From Zizania palustris (lineage: Eukaryota; Streptophyta; Magnoliopsida; Poales; Poaceae): a DNA stretch of 64,000 nucleotides. Both the position numbers and the translations under genes were made by a program. The stretch is taken from positions 28,302,778 to 28,366,777 of the forward strand of contig JAAALK010000080.1 of the NCBI GenBank assembly GCA_019279435.1. Reading direction: 5' to 3'. The notes under the pieces were generated by a model that was not told the DNA's origin, did no database searches, and saw nothing but the letters and a program-made list of their open reading frames with translations. Position 1 is the stretch's first letter; each line of letters begins with the position of its first letter. Shown in pieces: positions 1 to 10,700 of this stretch.

Positions 1-24
1 AGAATCCACCTCCAAAAGCTGCTT

Positions 25-1452
25 CTATGCAGTCTCAAGCTCAGAAAGAGTTTGAGCATGAACAGAACGCAACTGAGCAAGCTCACTCATGACAACAGAA
101 CAAGACTCACATTCAGCATCATTAAACTTAGACTTAAGCATGGCATATTCAGTAGAAACATTTTCTAACCTAAGTCTAAGGTCTTTTCTTTCTCTAGCGG
201 CTTGCACAAGTAATCTATCCTGACCAAGCACTACTTCATTCAGCTCATCTAATTTAATTAGTAGCTGGTCAGATGATAGTGTTACCTCAGATGAGTCAAG
301 CTCATCGCCGCTGTGATCGCTGTCGGCCATGAAGCAAAGGCCGGTGAAGTCTCGTCCCTTCTTGTCCTCCTTCCTTGGGGACTCCTCCTCCTCAGAGCTT
401 GACTCCTCAGTTGAGGATGTGTCAATGTCGCTGAGAGCAGCAACAAAGGCTCTGGAAGCGGCCTTGGCTACTTTCTTAGCCATCTTGCCGCACTTGCCCT
501 TCACAAAGGGTTTCCTCTCCTTGTGGTATTTGGGGCGCTCACTCTCATCTCTCTTTTTGAGCTTAGGGCAATTAGCCTTGATGTGAGAGGTGTCGCCACA
601 TTCATAGCAACCACTAAAACCACTTCTCCTCTGATCCCATCTCTCATGATGAAAGCGGGTGAACCTCCGGGCAATGAGAGCAAGCTCATCATCATCTAGA
701 GTGTCCACCTGCTCCTTTGTGACGGAGACCAGGGAGGACAAAGCAAAACCATCTGCAAAAACACAAGTACCTGATGTGCTTGGTTCTGCAGTGGTGCCAC
801 GGCTAGTGCTAGAAACCAATGCCAATGGCTGTGGCAAAGAGCTTCTGTGCACAGCAAGAGATGCCTTGGCAATCTCTGTGGACTTCAGCTTGCTAAAGAG
901 TTCATCGCAGGTCAAGGTGTCATATCCTGCGAACTCCTCAATGCTGGATATCTTCACTTCCCATATGCTACGGTCAAGAGCATAGAGAAGCTTGATAGCC
1001 CTATCATGATCACTGTAAGCAAGCGTCCCGTTGGATCGCAAGTTACTCACTATCGCGTCAAAGCGAGAAAACATGGCATCTATAGATTCACCAGGTGCCT
1101 GCACAAACAGCTGATACTGTTGGTTGTAGGTGCTTTGGCGCCTGGCCTTAATCTGAGTAGAGCCCTCATGGAAGATAGTGAGAGTTGTCCAAATTTCCCT
1201 AGCAGTCCTAAGGTGCTGCACCCTATCGAACTCACTTCTACTCAAACCGATGAACAGTATGTTTCTTGCCTTGGAATTGGCATTATACTGATCCTTCTCA
1301 GTCTGAGAGGTGCGAGTCTCAGGGATGGAGTATTGTGAGTCCACAATCTCCCAAATTGCATTTCCTTGGCTTAACAAGTAAGCCTCCATGCGCACCTTCC
1401 AGTATGCAAAGTCAGTCCCATCGAACAGAGAAATTTTACTGCCTCTATCCAT
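25..1452 (-). CDS. gag: SIRE-type copia GAG, interrupted by a stop
   Basis: A 475-residue GAG starts at the ATG about 50 bases inside the primer-binding site. The N-terminal half (residues about 10-200) is a UBN2/DUF4219-like capsid region. Residues 282-295 form a zinc knuckle, C282-C285-H290-C295 (CX2CX4HX4C), which binds RNA. A Lys/Ser/Glu-rich linker and a leucine-rich coiled-coil tail (about 395-475) follow. The frame stops at a TAG (25-27) but stays open beyond it to the window edge with more coiled-coil-like residues, so the TAG is probably a point mutation (CAG to TAG is the simplest change) rather than the natural end. The protein would form the virus-like particle of the element. Confidence 0.8.
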   Translation of the reverse strand: MDRGSKISLFDGTDFAYWKVRMEAYLLSQGNAIWEIVDSQYSIPETRTSQTEKDQYNANSKARNILFIGLSRSEFDRVQHLRTAREIWTTLTIFHEGSTQIKARRQSTYNQQYQLFVQAPGESIDAMFSRFDAIVSNLRSNGTLAYSDHDRAIKLLYALDRSIWEVKISSIEEFAGYDTLTCDELFSKLKSTEIAKASLAVHRSSLPQPLALVSSTSRGTTAEPSTSGTCVFADGFALSSLVSVTKEQVDTLDDDELALIARRFTRFHHERWDQRRSGFSGCYECGDTSHIKANCPKLKKRDESERPKYHKERKPFVKGKCGKMAKKVAKAASRAFVAALSDIDTSSTEESSSEEEESPRKEDKKGRDFTGLCFMADSDHSGDELDSSEVTLSSDQLLIKLDELNEVVLGQDRLLVQAARERKDLRLRLENVSTEYAMLKSKFNDAECESCSVVMSELAQLRSVHAQTLSELETA

Positions 1453-1502
1453 GTCGCCAAAAAATCACAAAACCGGTTAAGGTCAACTGGTGATCTTAAC
1501 CC

Positions 1503-1514
1503 GCTCTGATACCA
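1503..1514 (-). other. Primer-binding site (initiator Met tRNA)
   Basis: On the minus strand this reads TGGTATCAGAGC, the standard copia primer-binding site complementary to the 3' end of initiator tRNA-Met. It lies two bases inside the LTR end (…CCTACA, then AT). It fixes the orientation of the element and the LTR boundary. Confidence 0.9.
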
Positions 1515-1516
1515 AT

Positions 1517-3538
1517 TGTAGGACCGGAAACGGCGACCAGAGGGGAGGGGGTGAATGGGAGCTTTTAAAATTTCGGGCTAAAAACTTAGCCTTCGGTTTC
1601 AGTTCTGTCTTCTGCGGAACAGGCTTCGAACACAACCTTCGAAGGTCTGGTTCAGAGGTACTTCGACAGCTCCGAACACAGGCTTCGCAGGAGCAAAAGT
1701 TCGAAGCCAAGAAGACTTCGCTCCACTTACAACCCTCGGAAATCTACTCTGCTAAGTCAGTGCAGGCTCCGCACACGGGGTGCTTCGAGCAGGCTTCGCA
1801 CTTCACCCTTCGCAAGAGTGGACACCCCTCTGAGGACTTCGACCTAGTACGTGGCAGCAGCAACTGGTGCTGGGCTTCGTACACGAAGGTCTACACGCAC
1901 ACAACCAGACTACACTAAGGGCTTTGACACAAGAAGCAAAACGGGCCTCGGTCAGGGCTACGCTAGTAAGCAGCGAGGTCTCGCCTCCTTTTACACAGAG
2001 CGAACGCACACTGACAAAACACACTTCACACAAAAACAACCTTCGCCTCAACAGGCTTCGGTGCACTACAACAGGCGAGGTATGTAACGCGAGCTCAAGC
2101 AAAAAGCACAAGAAGAAGGGCTTCGCCGCTTGAACAAGGAACACAAAATAGATTGAACTCTGGATGAAATACAACGAAGTGTGTGGCTACAGGAGCTCAA
2201 CAGTAAATGCTCAAAGTGTTAAATGTTACCTACCGAGCCCCCATATTTATAGCCCACAGTTCACCCAAAGGAAATGACTACACTACCCCTAGGGTTTACA
2301 TTGATTTTGACTCTACAGAACTAAGGGGTACAAAAGGTAGTCCACCTTTATTCTGGAGGCTTCTCTGTCAGCTTTGCAGAGGGGACAGTGTCAGCCTTTT
2401 ACAGAACAGACAGTGTCAGCCTTTGCAGTCTTTGACCTTCTGGAATCCTCCCTTCGCACGCGAGGGTGCGGTAGCTTCGGTGAGAAGCCTGAAGCCAGAT
2501 GGCCTTCGCTTCACCGAAGTCAGTCTCCGATACACTGACGGTTTTGAGCCGAAGCCGTCAAAGCCCTTGGGCCTTCGCACCAACACCTCCGGAGTGGACC
2601 ACCACGGCTTCGCAGCTACTCCCAGCTCGAACTCCGTCAGTCCGTGTACCAAAGCCATGCAGGCCGAAGCACCTCAAGTCAACCTTCCTCCGGAGCTAGC
2701 CTCGCTCCGAAGCCTTCCACCCTCCAAAGCCCCACCTTCGGAGTACCACCCTTCGAAGTCCCTCCTTCGTCCAAGGCCTCCGCATGAAGCATTCCATGAG
2801 CCCTTCGTCGCAGTGCCTCTCCCCGAGCACACTCCTCGACGAGCCTCACCCGGACCATGCCTTCGATGCGCCTCGACTTCTGAGACCTTCGTCGGGCACC
2901 TTCGAATGTCTCCCTCCGGAGCACACTTCGAATTCCATGCCTCCGCAGAGGACTTGTTCCACCAACTCCAAAGTCACTCCATTCGGAGTACCTTCGAAGT
3001 GCCTCACCTCCGAGGACTTTGTCTCGGAGTACCTTCACCCGGAGCCACGCTCCGCACTCTCTGCCTTCACCTGGCACGCCTCGACCTGAGGACCGACCCG
3101 GACCACCTTCGCAGCCACCGTGACGGAGCTCCCCGCTCTCCTGGCATCAAGCCTCCCGTTTGACCCAGGTTCACCTGCTACGTTCGTCCGTCGCCTCCGA
3201 AGTCCCTGCCCACCACAGACAAGCAGACAAGTGTATCCAGTACTCCGGAGACCTCTCCGGGTTAGCAACCTCCGGTACACACTCCGGTGTACCGCCCAAA
3301 GTACCGAAGCCCCTTCGGTACACACCCGGTCATTGTGTACTATCGGACCCCTCCGACAGGCACACTCCACAGCAACAGCTGCAGCCACCAAACACCGAAC
3401 ACCCTTCGGTGAAACCACCTCTGAAATCCCTCCGGAGGTACCCTCCTCCGAACACCTTCGGAGGTCCAACCTCTGAACCCCCTTCGGAGGTACCCTTCGA
3501 ACAGAGAGTAAAAAGCCTGTCAATCACTCATCACAAAC
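1517..3538 (-). repeat. 5' LTR of the SIRE-type copia element
   Basis: About 2 kb long, ending in CCTACA next to the primer-binding site. A TATA box (CTATAAATAT, minus strand, about 2243-2252) places U3 at roughly 2260-3538 and R/U5 at 1517-2210. The LTR is unusually rich in CTTCG, CTTCGG and CTTCGAA words, which produces long open frames that I do not regard as genes. The outer boundary is chosen at a CAAACA before similarity to an older gag begins; it could be off by a few tens of bases because the partner LTR is outside the window. Confidence 0.65.
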
Positions 3539-3560
3539 ACTGAAACCAACCCTTGGTTTC

Positions 3561-4146
3561 TCAGATAATGATGATGCAAGCATGTGCTCGAGGAATAGCC
3601 GACGTTCAGAGCACCAAAACCGAGGGAGGTGCTTCAACTGTGGTGTTTGTGTCTACATCTCTAGAGAGTGCTGGGAGCTGAAGAAGGAGAGGGCTGCTAG
3701 GGATTGATGGGAGCCGAAGAAAGAGAGGGCCCTACTTGTGGACGCCGATGAAGAGCTATGTCTGTTGTGAGTCGGGGTGCATGGTGATGTTAGGTTTAAG
3801 GGGTGATTGTTAGGAAAGTAAACCCGAATGAGATTTGTTTCGGTCTAATTAAAATCCCAATGAGTCAAATTAGAAATAGTGTTTCTATAAATGAGTATTT
3901 CTATAATGAGTCTTAGGGAAATTATAGAAGGTCTCTAGCTATTAGAATCCTAGTAGGTTTAGGAGTTAGGCAAACAAGTGTGGTTCTCCCCTATATATAT
4001 GTATGAGTATTTCAAGAGAAATAACATAAGAACTATTAATTAAGATACAAGTCGTTGCAGCGGCCACATCGTTCGTCGCCTATTCTCATAAGAGGGCTCG
4101 ACTAAGGGCACACATAGGAGGATTGTGTTGTTGCCAGCAGCCAACA
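3561..4146 (+). mobile_element. Remnant of an old Ty1/copia element: gag end, PPT and LTR
   Basis: From 3564 the plus strand encodes a degenerate GAG C-terminus with a zinc-knuckle motif (CFNCG…CW) in which the expected His is Tyr. Stops follow at once, then a polypurine-type tract near 3793-3806. A 339-bp LTR follows (3808-4146) that begins TGTTAGG and ends CCAACA, with a TATATATA stretch near 3994. Most of the internal region is missing, so the element is a deletion derivative. No target duplication can be assigned because the SIRE element interrupts the left side. Confidence 0.7.
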
Positions 4147-5415
4147 TGGGTGATCCTCTAGCTTCGTCAATGTGGTGTTCTGCTATGCACTGAGAATGTG
4201 GAAGGTGCTGTGCCGGGTCGGTAGTGTCAATGGCTTGCTAGTCGATAGTAGGGTTTGCGTGAGGTTGGGGTTGCGGCGTGCTACGTTAGTGGTGCCCTAG
4301 GTTGGTGGTCGATGGCGGCGGCTATAAGGGGTTGATGGGGGTGGCCACTGTGCGACATTAGGTATGGTGGCATGCTAGATCGATGGGGTCAACAATGCCT
4401 TGGGTCAGTGGGGTCGACGGTAGTGGTTGCACAAGGTCGGGGGCACTGATGTCTTGGATCGGCGAGATCGGCGACACATAGGTGTATGGCAGCCACTATG
4501 CGGGGCTGACGGCAGGGGCACGTGGTGTCATCACGTCAGTAGTGGCAGTAACACAGACTTTAGGGGAAGGGGTATGCGACACAGCTTGAATAGAAGGGCA
4601 TATCAATCATTCCAACTATTGAAAATAATAAAAGAAGAGAATTAAAATTTAAGGAAAATGCGGTATGTGGTATATTTGTAAGGGTTCCCCTCGAGTTTGG
4701 GGGCAAATCTTTAATATGTATGAAGTTTAGGACAAGTTAGCAAACCCACTTCAACTTTCGAACAAATATGTTATTTTCTGAGAGGAAATAGAAATATAAC
4801 TTTAATAATGGCTGTTTCTTTTTTATCACTAGCTGATTCTCGTGTGTTACTACAAATTAAAATATAATTATGATTTAAAAAAATATATACCTACAATCAA
4901 AATTAATTACAAAATAATTGGGAGCAAGAAAATATTATAAAATTAGTCTGTCAAAAAATACACTATGGCACAATATGGTGATAGTTGGATTCGATTATAG
5001 CAAAGACCGGATTCAAGGAGGTTTCACGATGATTCGAGGAGGTTTTGCGAGAGCCACTACAAGGTGGTTTCATATTTGTAAAATATCTTCGAAATAGGTA
5101 GGAATAGTTATTTTCACTCTATTTTCAAAAAATATTAACGTCAGGTTACAACTTGTATGAACCTAGGGATATAAATATGTACATCTAAAGGCCTTATAAA
5201 AAGACAAACAAATCAGTACAATCAAATTTGGGGCATCACCACCATTAGGAGTAGAAGTAACATTTTTGATGAGTTCTGATTTTGGGTTAGGCTGCATAGG
5301 TTAAATTTAATCTTCAACAAGAGATCAGTCTCATTATATAGTAGGTTTGGTTAAGACTTTTTTGGTTCAATTTGATATCTTAGCTAGGTAAGTTTATATG
5401 TTTACTCGTTATCTA
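4147..5415. other. Spacer without recognisable gene
   Basis: 4147-4640 is GC-rich with degenerate repeats of GTCGATGGGGTCGGC-like words and may be decayed transposon interior. 4640-5415 is AT-rich. I see no coding region, RNA gene or bounded transposon here. Confidence 0.4.
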
Positions 5416-5761
5416 CCTTACTATATAATTGGTGAAGTATGGTCATAGCTATGAATAACCATGGACAATTATCTGTAACATCCTAGCCTTTCATTTGTTT
5501 TGGTTAAATCTCAACCCTTTATTCTAATTTGCACTCGTATGCATGAATATCACAAATTTATAGCTGGAAAAAACGTGGAATGAGTCGACCCTACTATATA
5601 ATTGGCGAAGTATGATGGCAGCTATGGATAATCATAAACAATCATCTGGAAGATCCTAGCCTTTCATTTAGTTTGGTTAAATATCAACCTTTTATTCTAA
5701 TTTGCACACTTATGCATGTATATCATGAATTTATAGATAGAAAAAACGTGAAATCAGCGTG
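5416..5761. repeat. Tandem duplication, two units of about 173 bp
   Basis: The words CTATATAATTGG, GAAGTATG, ATCCTAGCCTTTCATTT, TTCTAATTTGCAC and GAAAAAACGTG recur in the same order 173 bases apart (first unit from about 5416, second from about 5589). The units have diverged by scattered substitutions, so the duplication is old. Confidence 0.75.
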
Positions 5762-5892
5762 AGTGATCTTTGCATGCGGGTGTTTGCATTTAGTGCTATC
5801 ATATTTAATTTTTATTACTTCTTAAACATTACAAATATACCATGCATGTATATGTTTTATTCACCTCCCATATGTTTTTATAGAGGTGAATT

Positions 5893-6035
5893 TGATCATA
5901 TACCCTCCCTTTAGATGGAAATTGAGGATTTACCCTCCATATCTAAATGACATGTGGGGTCTACTTAGATCAATGACATGTGGACTAAGAGGGTAAATCC
6001 TCAATTTCTATTTAAATTGAGGGTATATGATTATT
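5893..6035. mobile_element. Hairpin MITE, about 143 bp
   Basis: Inverted arms of about 45 bases (5893-5937 and 5990-6034) share ATATACCCTC and GAGGATTTACCCTC with their reverse complements. The short centre repeats GACATGTGG. This is the layout of a small foldback MITE. Family not recognised. The flanking 6036-6802 is AT-rich with nothing else that I can name. Confidence 0.6.
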
Positions 6036-6807
6036 TTTTCTAAAATATATTGCTTAAATGAACGGGTATATATACCATGTATGTAAATTTTAGAAAAAAA
6101 TCAAGCATAACACGTATAAGTTTTGTTAGTGTATGTTTCTTAATTATTTTGTTTCTTACTTAAATGTGTACATAGGCACTTTGTCATATAAATTTACACG
6201 ACACCTATAATTAATTTCATATCATACATATACCTACCAAATAAATATAGGTGATATACCATATAAATTTTAGTTCCTTTGTTTCCTTTTTAAATTTATT
6301 TCTTACTTAAATTTGACATTAATTTTCCTTATTGTATTTCTTACATAAATGCACGGTTACAATTAAACTGTACAAAAATTTTTGTTTCTTAAAAAATCAA
6401 AATATACTGTTTGTAAGATTTAATTCACTTTCTTTACTTGCTTTTTGCTAAATGCACATCTAAATTCAGGTTACTTAGAAACTATAATTTGTATCAAATT
6501 AAAATTAAAAATAAGCATCAATCAAATTAAATTCAAGTTATGTAATATAATAATAATTCATAATGTCCTTACAAAGTTTGATATGAATATTTTGTTTTAC
6601 TAACTGTTGACTATGCATGAATTATTTGTTACCGTCTGAATATTTTATGATATTGTTTCTTTTGATTTTTATCATGACGGTATCACGGGTATGCATTATT
6701 TTTATCTGGTATGTTGTCACGTTTGCATAAGATCAATCAACTAAATATGTTTTTCTTGTTACCCTTAATATCATTTATTAATTAAAGGATCAAATTGATA
6801 TGCCTAC

Positions 6808-7303
6808 TGTTGGCGTAAAAGTTACACCAACAGGTTCTCGGTAATCAAGAATGAACAAACAAGAGGTTTGCGTTTTAGGACTATCTCAAGCCTCCGTAAA
6901 GGATAATAGCTCAAGTGGTCCGAATGTGTGTTTGAACAATTAGTTCCTGGTCCCCCCTTTACAAGGTACAATGGGGGGTATTTATAGGGGGAAAAGCATA
7001 AGGAAGAGACCTATTTACCCTTACATTACAACCAGCATGGCGGAACCTGCTTGGTATTACGAACAGGGTTATACATGGTAAAGTAATGCAAGGTAGATAG
7101 ATAAGCCAGACATCCAATCAATCATGTCCCTCAGCTTCGGGGTCTCCATCTGCCCTTCGGAGGGGTCTTCGAGGCTTCGCATCGCAACACCTTCCGGTAG
7201 TGACGACGTATGCTTCGAACAACAGTCCGCCAGCTTCGGGATCCTTATCGGTCTTTGAAGGGTAAGCTTTTAAGTCTGCAAAATGGAGTAATTTCCCCCA
7301 ACA
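6808..7303 (-). repeat. 3' LTR of the gypsy element
   Basis: 496 bp, TG…CA ends, preceded on the minus strand by a purine tract (GAGGGGC). A TATA box (CTATAAATA, minus strand) lies at about 6986. The first 25 bases on the plus strand (6808-6832) form a hairpin with arms TGTTGG/CCAACA and inner arms GTAA/TTAC. Its sequence matches 17944-18439 at every base I compared. Confidence 0.92.
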
Positions 7304-7683
7304 GTAGCCCCTCGAATACGCTCTTCTGTGATTAATTTGTTTAGAAAGAAAGCAGTATACGGAAGGAATATTTCTATTTTCAAGGTCTTAAATAGGATTT
7401 AGAGATGTGGAGACTTAACCGGAGACTTTGAGCTTAACGCATTCGGAGCTTCTCCTTCGGGGTCTTGTCATAATGGGAGCGGATCAGTTTCGGAGCACAC
7501 ACATCGTGAGGCGCCGTTAGAAGTAGCCGTTATAACGCAAGTAGCCGTTACCCTCTGCAGAAAAAGGTAACGGTCGATTTTTACAGCGGTTGCGCGCCGT
7601 TCCAATTACCGGACCCACATGTCGGTGACGAAAGCCGAACCTGCAAGGTGAAACTTCTCGAAGAGCAGTATAGGTCGCGCCGG
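7304..7683. other. Leader region between 3' LTR and antisense promoter
   Basis: Non-coding on both strands. Includes the polypurine tract of the element at the LTR edge and tandem GTAGCCGTTA words near 7520-7550 that may be upstream elements of the antisense promoter (inference). Confidence 0.4.
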
Positions 7684-7691
7684 TTATAAAA
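7684..7691 (+). promoter_or_regulatory. TATA box of the antisense gene
   Basis: TTATAAAA in a GC-rich setting (CGCGCCGG before it), about 100 bases upstream of the ATG at 7790. A start site near 7715 would give a short leader. This suggests that the antisense gene is driven from inside the element, not from the LTR, which points the other way. Confidence 0.6.
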
Positions 7692-7789
7692 GGGGAAAAC
7701 AGGGATTACTAGAAGTTTTTTACCGCATTCACTGCTCCTGCGATTCACCTTTTCCTTCAATCTTCCGCACCCTCGAGCACTTGAGCGCA

Positions 7790-10700
7790 ATGGCGAGAAC
7801 CAGCCACACCACTCCATTGGCGGCCAACACCCTGGCGCAGCGGCAGGCGTGGGCCGCATCGGCAGCAGCGGCAATGGCGGGGGCTCCGGGCGGTGCTTGG
7901 CCCAAGAATCCTCGAGCGCTCCGTCCGCCCTCCAAGAAGAAGATGGCCCAGAGCTTTGTCATTGGCCAGTCTGTGAGCACCGCGGAGTCCATTGAGGAGG
8001 CAGTAGACGGGAAGCTGGGAGCCGGAATGAGGACTCGAGTTCCCGGGACAGAGTCGACTCCACGGCCCCGGAGCGGAGAAGTGGTGGTCTTCGAGGCGTT
8101 CTTCGAAGCGGGTCTGGGGCTACCAGCCGTGGATTTTCTGGCAGAGGTACTGGACTTGTTCCACATAACCCTGCCTCAACTGTCCCCCAACGCGATCGTC
8201 CGCCTGGCCGTCTTCGAGTGGGCTCTTCGGGCGGAGGGATGCGAAGGACGCTCCGAAGTCTTCGCGGCGACCCACGAAGCCATCTGCCAGCCGAAGCCTC
8301 AAGATGGGCCGGGGGACTCCAAGGTGACGGTGGCCTTCGGCAGCGTTAACTTTCAGCTACGGCGGGAGCATGCTCTCCATTTCCCTGCGAAGGCCATAAA
8401 CGACCGATGGTATACGAACTGGATACTTCGGTGGTTTTACGCCGAAGTAGGAGAAGACTCCCCCCTCTCGGGCCCTCTTCAAGAAATCTGGTTCCGGAAG
8501 GAGGCGGACATCTCCCCGAACCCTAGTTTGCTCACGACGAGGCTAGGGTTGCTTGCTTCAGTGGCTCGTCGCATGAGCATGCGCGACCTGGCCGAGGAGT
8601 TCGTCGGCCTTCGGATCTCACCCCTCGGAGCTAGCTGGCCAATCTCCATCCCGCAAGCTTCGGAGGGGGACCTCCGAAACATAGGTACACCTTTCTCCCG
8701 CAACATCATTTTATATGAACACATTAATTATACTTATGCTTCTTATACCTTTTTCTTTTCAGCGACGCCTCTGGCCTTAGCTCCGGATGACATAGTCCGG
8801 GCTACCGAGCGAATTCTCGGAGCCCCTTCGGCGGTCGAGAGGCAGAAAAGGCTGGAGTTGGTGGGGAGTTGGGAACGGTCGAACAGAGTGTGGAGGGCCC
8901 TCGGTATGGAGCCTCCGCCCCTCCCTGACTTCGCCACTGGAGCGGCTGGTCGCAAGAGAAAAACGACAGCCGAGCTCTCCAAAAAAGCCGGTAAGCAGCC
9001 GCTTCAGAAGAAGGCAGCGAAGCAACCTCCGCACTTGACGCCTGCTTCGTCTTCTTCATCGCCAGACGAGCGGAGCCCAACTCCCGAAGAAGTAGAAGAC
9101 TCCGGAGGTGCGACGGCAGCGGCCTTGGAAGCATACCTCTTGGTGGACGAAGATATGGGGGAAGTCCCTCCAAGCACCTCCGTTATGGAAGGGGTCAGTG
9201 TAACTCCGACGACTCCTCCCGCACCCGTCATCGTGCAAGTGGAGTCAGGCTCTACCTCCGACTTGCCTGCACACGAAGGGGTTCCCGCGGAGGTCGTGGC
9301 TCCGACGGATGACACCGAGGGTAGGACATCGGGGGATGACTTCGACAATATCCTCCAGATGTACGAAGTCCTGGAGGATCCGGCGATCCTTCCTCAAGAG
9401 GCTCTCAGAGGTATTTTCCCGGAGCCCTTCCTTTTTTCGTCGACATTCGCTCGCTATCTGTAAAATTCGTTAATTAATCTTGATATTGAAATAGGTACCT
9501 CTTCGGGTACCGAAGCCTCGATGGTGCCCGACGTCCCCGCTTCTTCGGAGACGGTTACCCGAGCGGACCCTCCGGCTCCCCTGGGGGCTCCGGGCCTGGT
9601 GGTGGAGAACGTATCCTTCGGGGCGGACGATGTGCTCCCTGGGACGGAGTTGGCTCCGGCCGTGGCGACCTCGACCACTGAAGGCGCCTCCGACAACGTG
9701 GTTCCAGCCGGATATGTGGCGGCTGAGGGTCGGAATGTTCTTGCTTCTCCCCCTTTCGTGCCGGGGAGGGGTAAGAGTATTTCCAGCCTGGGCCTTCGTC
9801 TTGACCAAGTTGCGCCCTCCGTTGGCAATTCAGAGGACGAGGCTGCAGAGGACGACGCCCGAGCTTTGTCTTGGCTCCCTCTTCTAGCTCCTTTCTTGGA
9901 ACACCGGAGCGGCCTTCGAAGACTCCTGGAGCCCCTGGCTGAGAGAAGCCAGGATATTGCCAATTCGGAGTTGATCTCCGCCTTGAGCGAGGCTAGGGCT
10001 TCGAGCCTCAACACAGCCCTCGAAAGGGCTGCCCTTCAGGTATGAAAAAGACACCACAGTTGCTGCATTTTAATGGTCAAAACTTCTTTAGCACTTACCT
10101 AGTTTTCCTTGCAGCAATTCGCCCTTGCTAGAGCGGCAGCGACTTCCAACGAGGTCGGAATTAATCGACTTAACCGGAAGGTTACCACCCTTCAAACAGC
10201 TCTTGATGACTCCACCGGGAGGTCTCTCAGGCTGAATGAAGAAATTTTGGAAGAACGGAAGGCTAGGGCAGCATCTGAAGAAGCCCTTGAAGCCCTTCGT
10301 TCTCTTGCCCAAGAAGCCGAGGCTGAACGAGTGGTCCTCCGTGCGGAGGTTGAAAAGCTTCGCCAGGACGCGGCTACCTCGAACACACATCTGGTGGAAC
10401 TTCGAGGGGCTCTTAGCCAGCAATGGCTCAGAAGAGTTCCTTGATGCTCCGGGTGGCCGCGTTGGACGCGACCGTTGCAAGCCTGGAAGCAGCAGAGAGA
10501 AAGAATTCCAGTACTGCTGACCGTACCTTGGAAGCTCTTCAGGGCACGTTAGAGTACTTTGGCACCATGTGTCCTTCGACCTCTGCTGCAGCCTACGAGC
10601 CGCTCGACCGGAAGCTGACGAGGATCCAGGTAGCTTCGTCGCTGATGAAGAACTCCGGAGTCCGGTATGGAGAGATCTCCGGACAGTGTGCCGGCATCGA

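Larger units (their letters stand above)
1..3538 (-). mobile_element. 5' part of a SIRE/Maximus-type Ty1/copia retrotransposon
   Basis: The element runs on the minus strand and leaves the window at base 1. Seen: a long LTR (1517 to about 3538), a primer-binding site matching the initiator-Met tRNA 3' end (1503-1514) directly inside it, then a gag ORF. A long LTR and a gag with a long coiled-coil tail are typical of the SIRE/Maximus lineage. Only gag is in the window, so pol, any env-like ORF and the 3' LTR cannot be judged. It appears to have inserted into the older copia remnant that starts near 3561. The outer LTR edge at about 3538 is approximate. Confidence 0.8.

Noticed and set aside
2207..3163. 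Long plus-strand open frame in the SIRE LTR
   Set aside because: It is a by-product of repeated CTTCG-type words in GC-rich LTR sequence; frames on both strands are open together and no domain is visible.
3561..3790. Independent zinc-finger gene
   Set aside because: The motif is a copia GAG knuckle with a lost His and immediate stops, followed by a purine tract and LTR; it is element debris.
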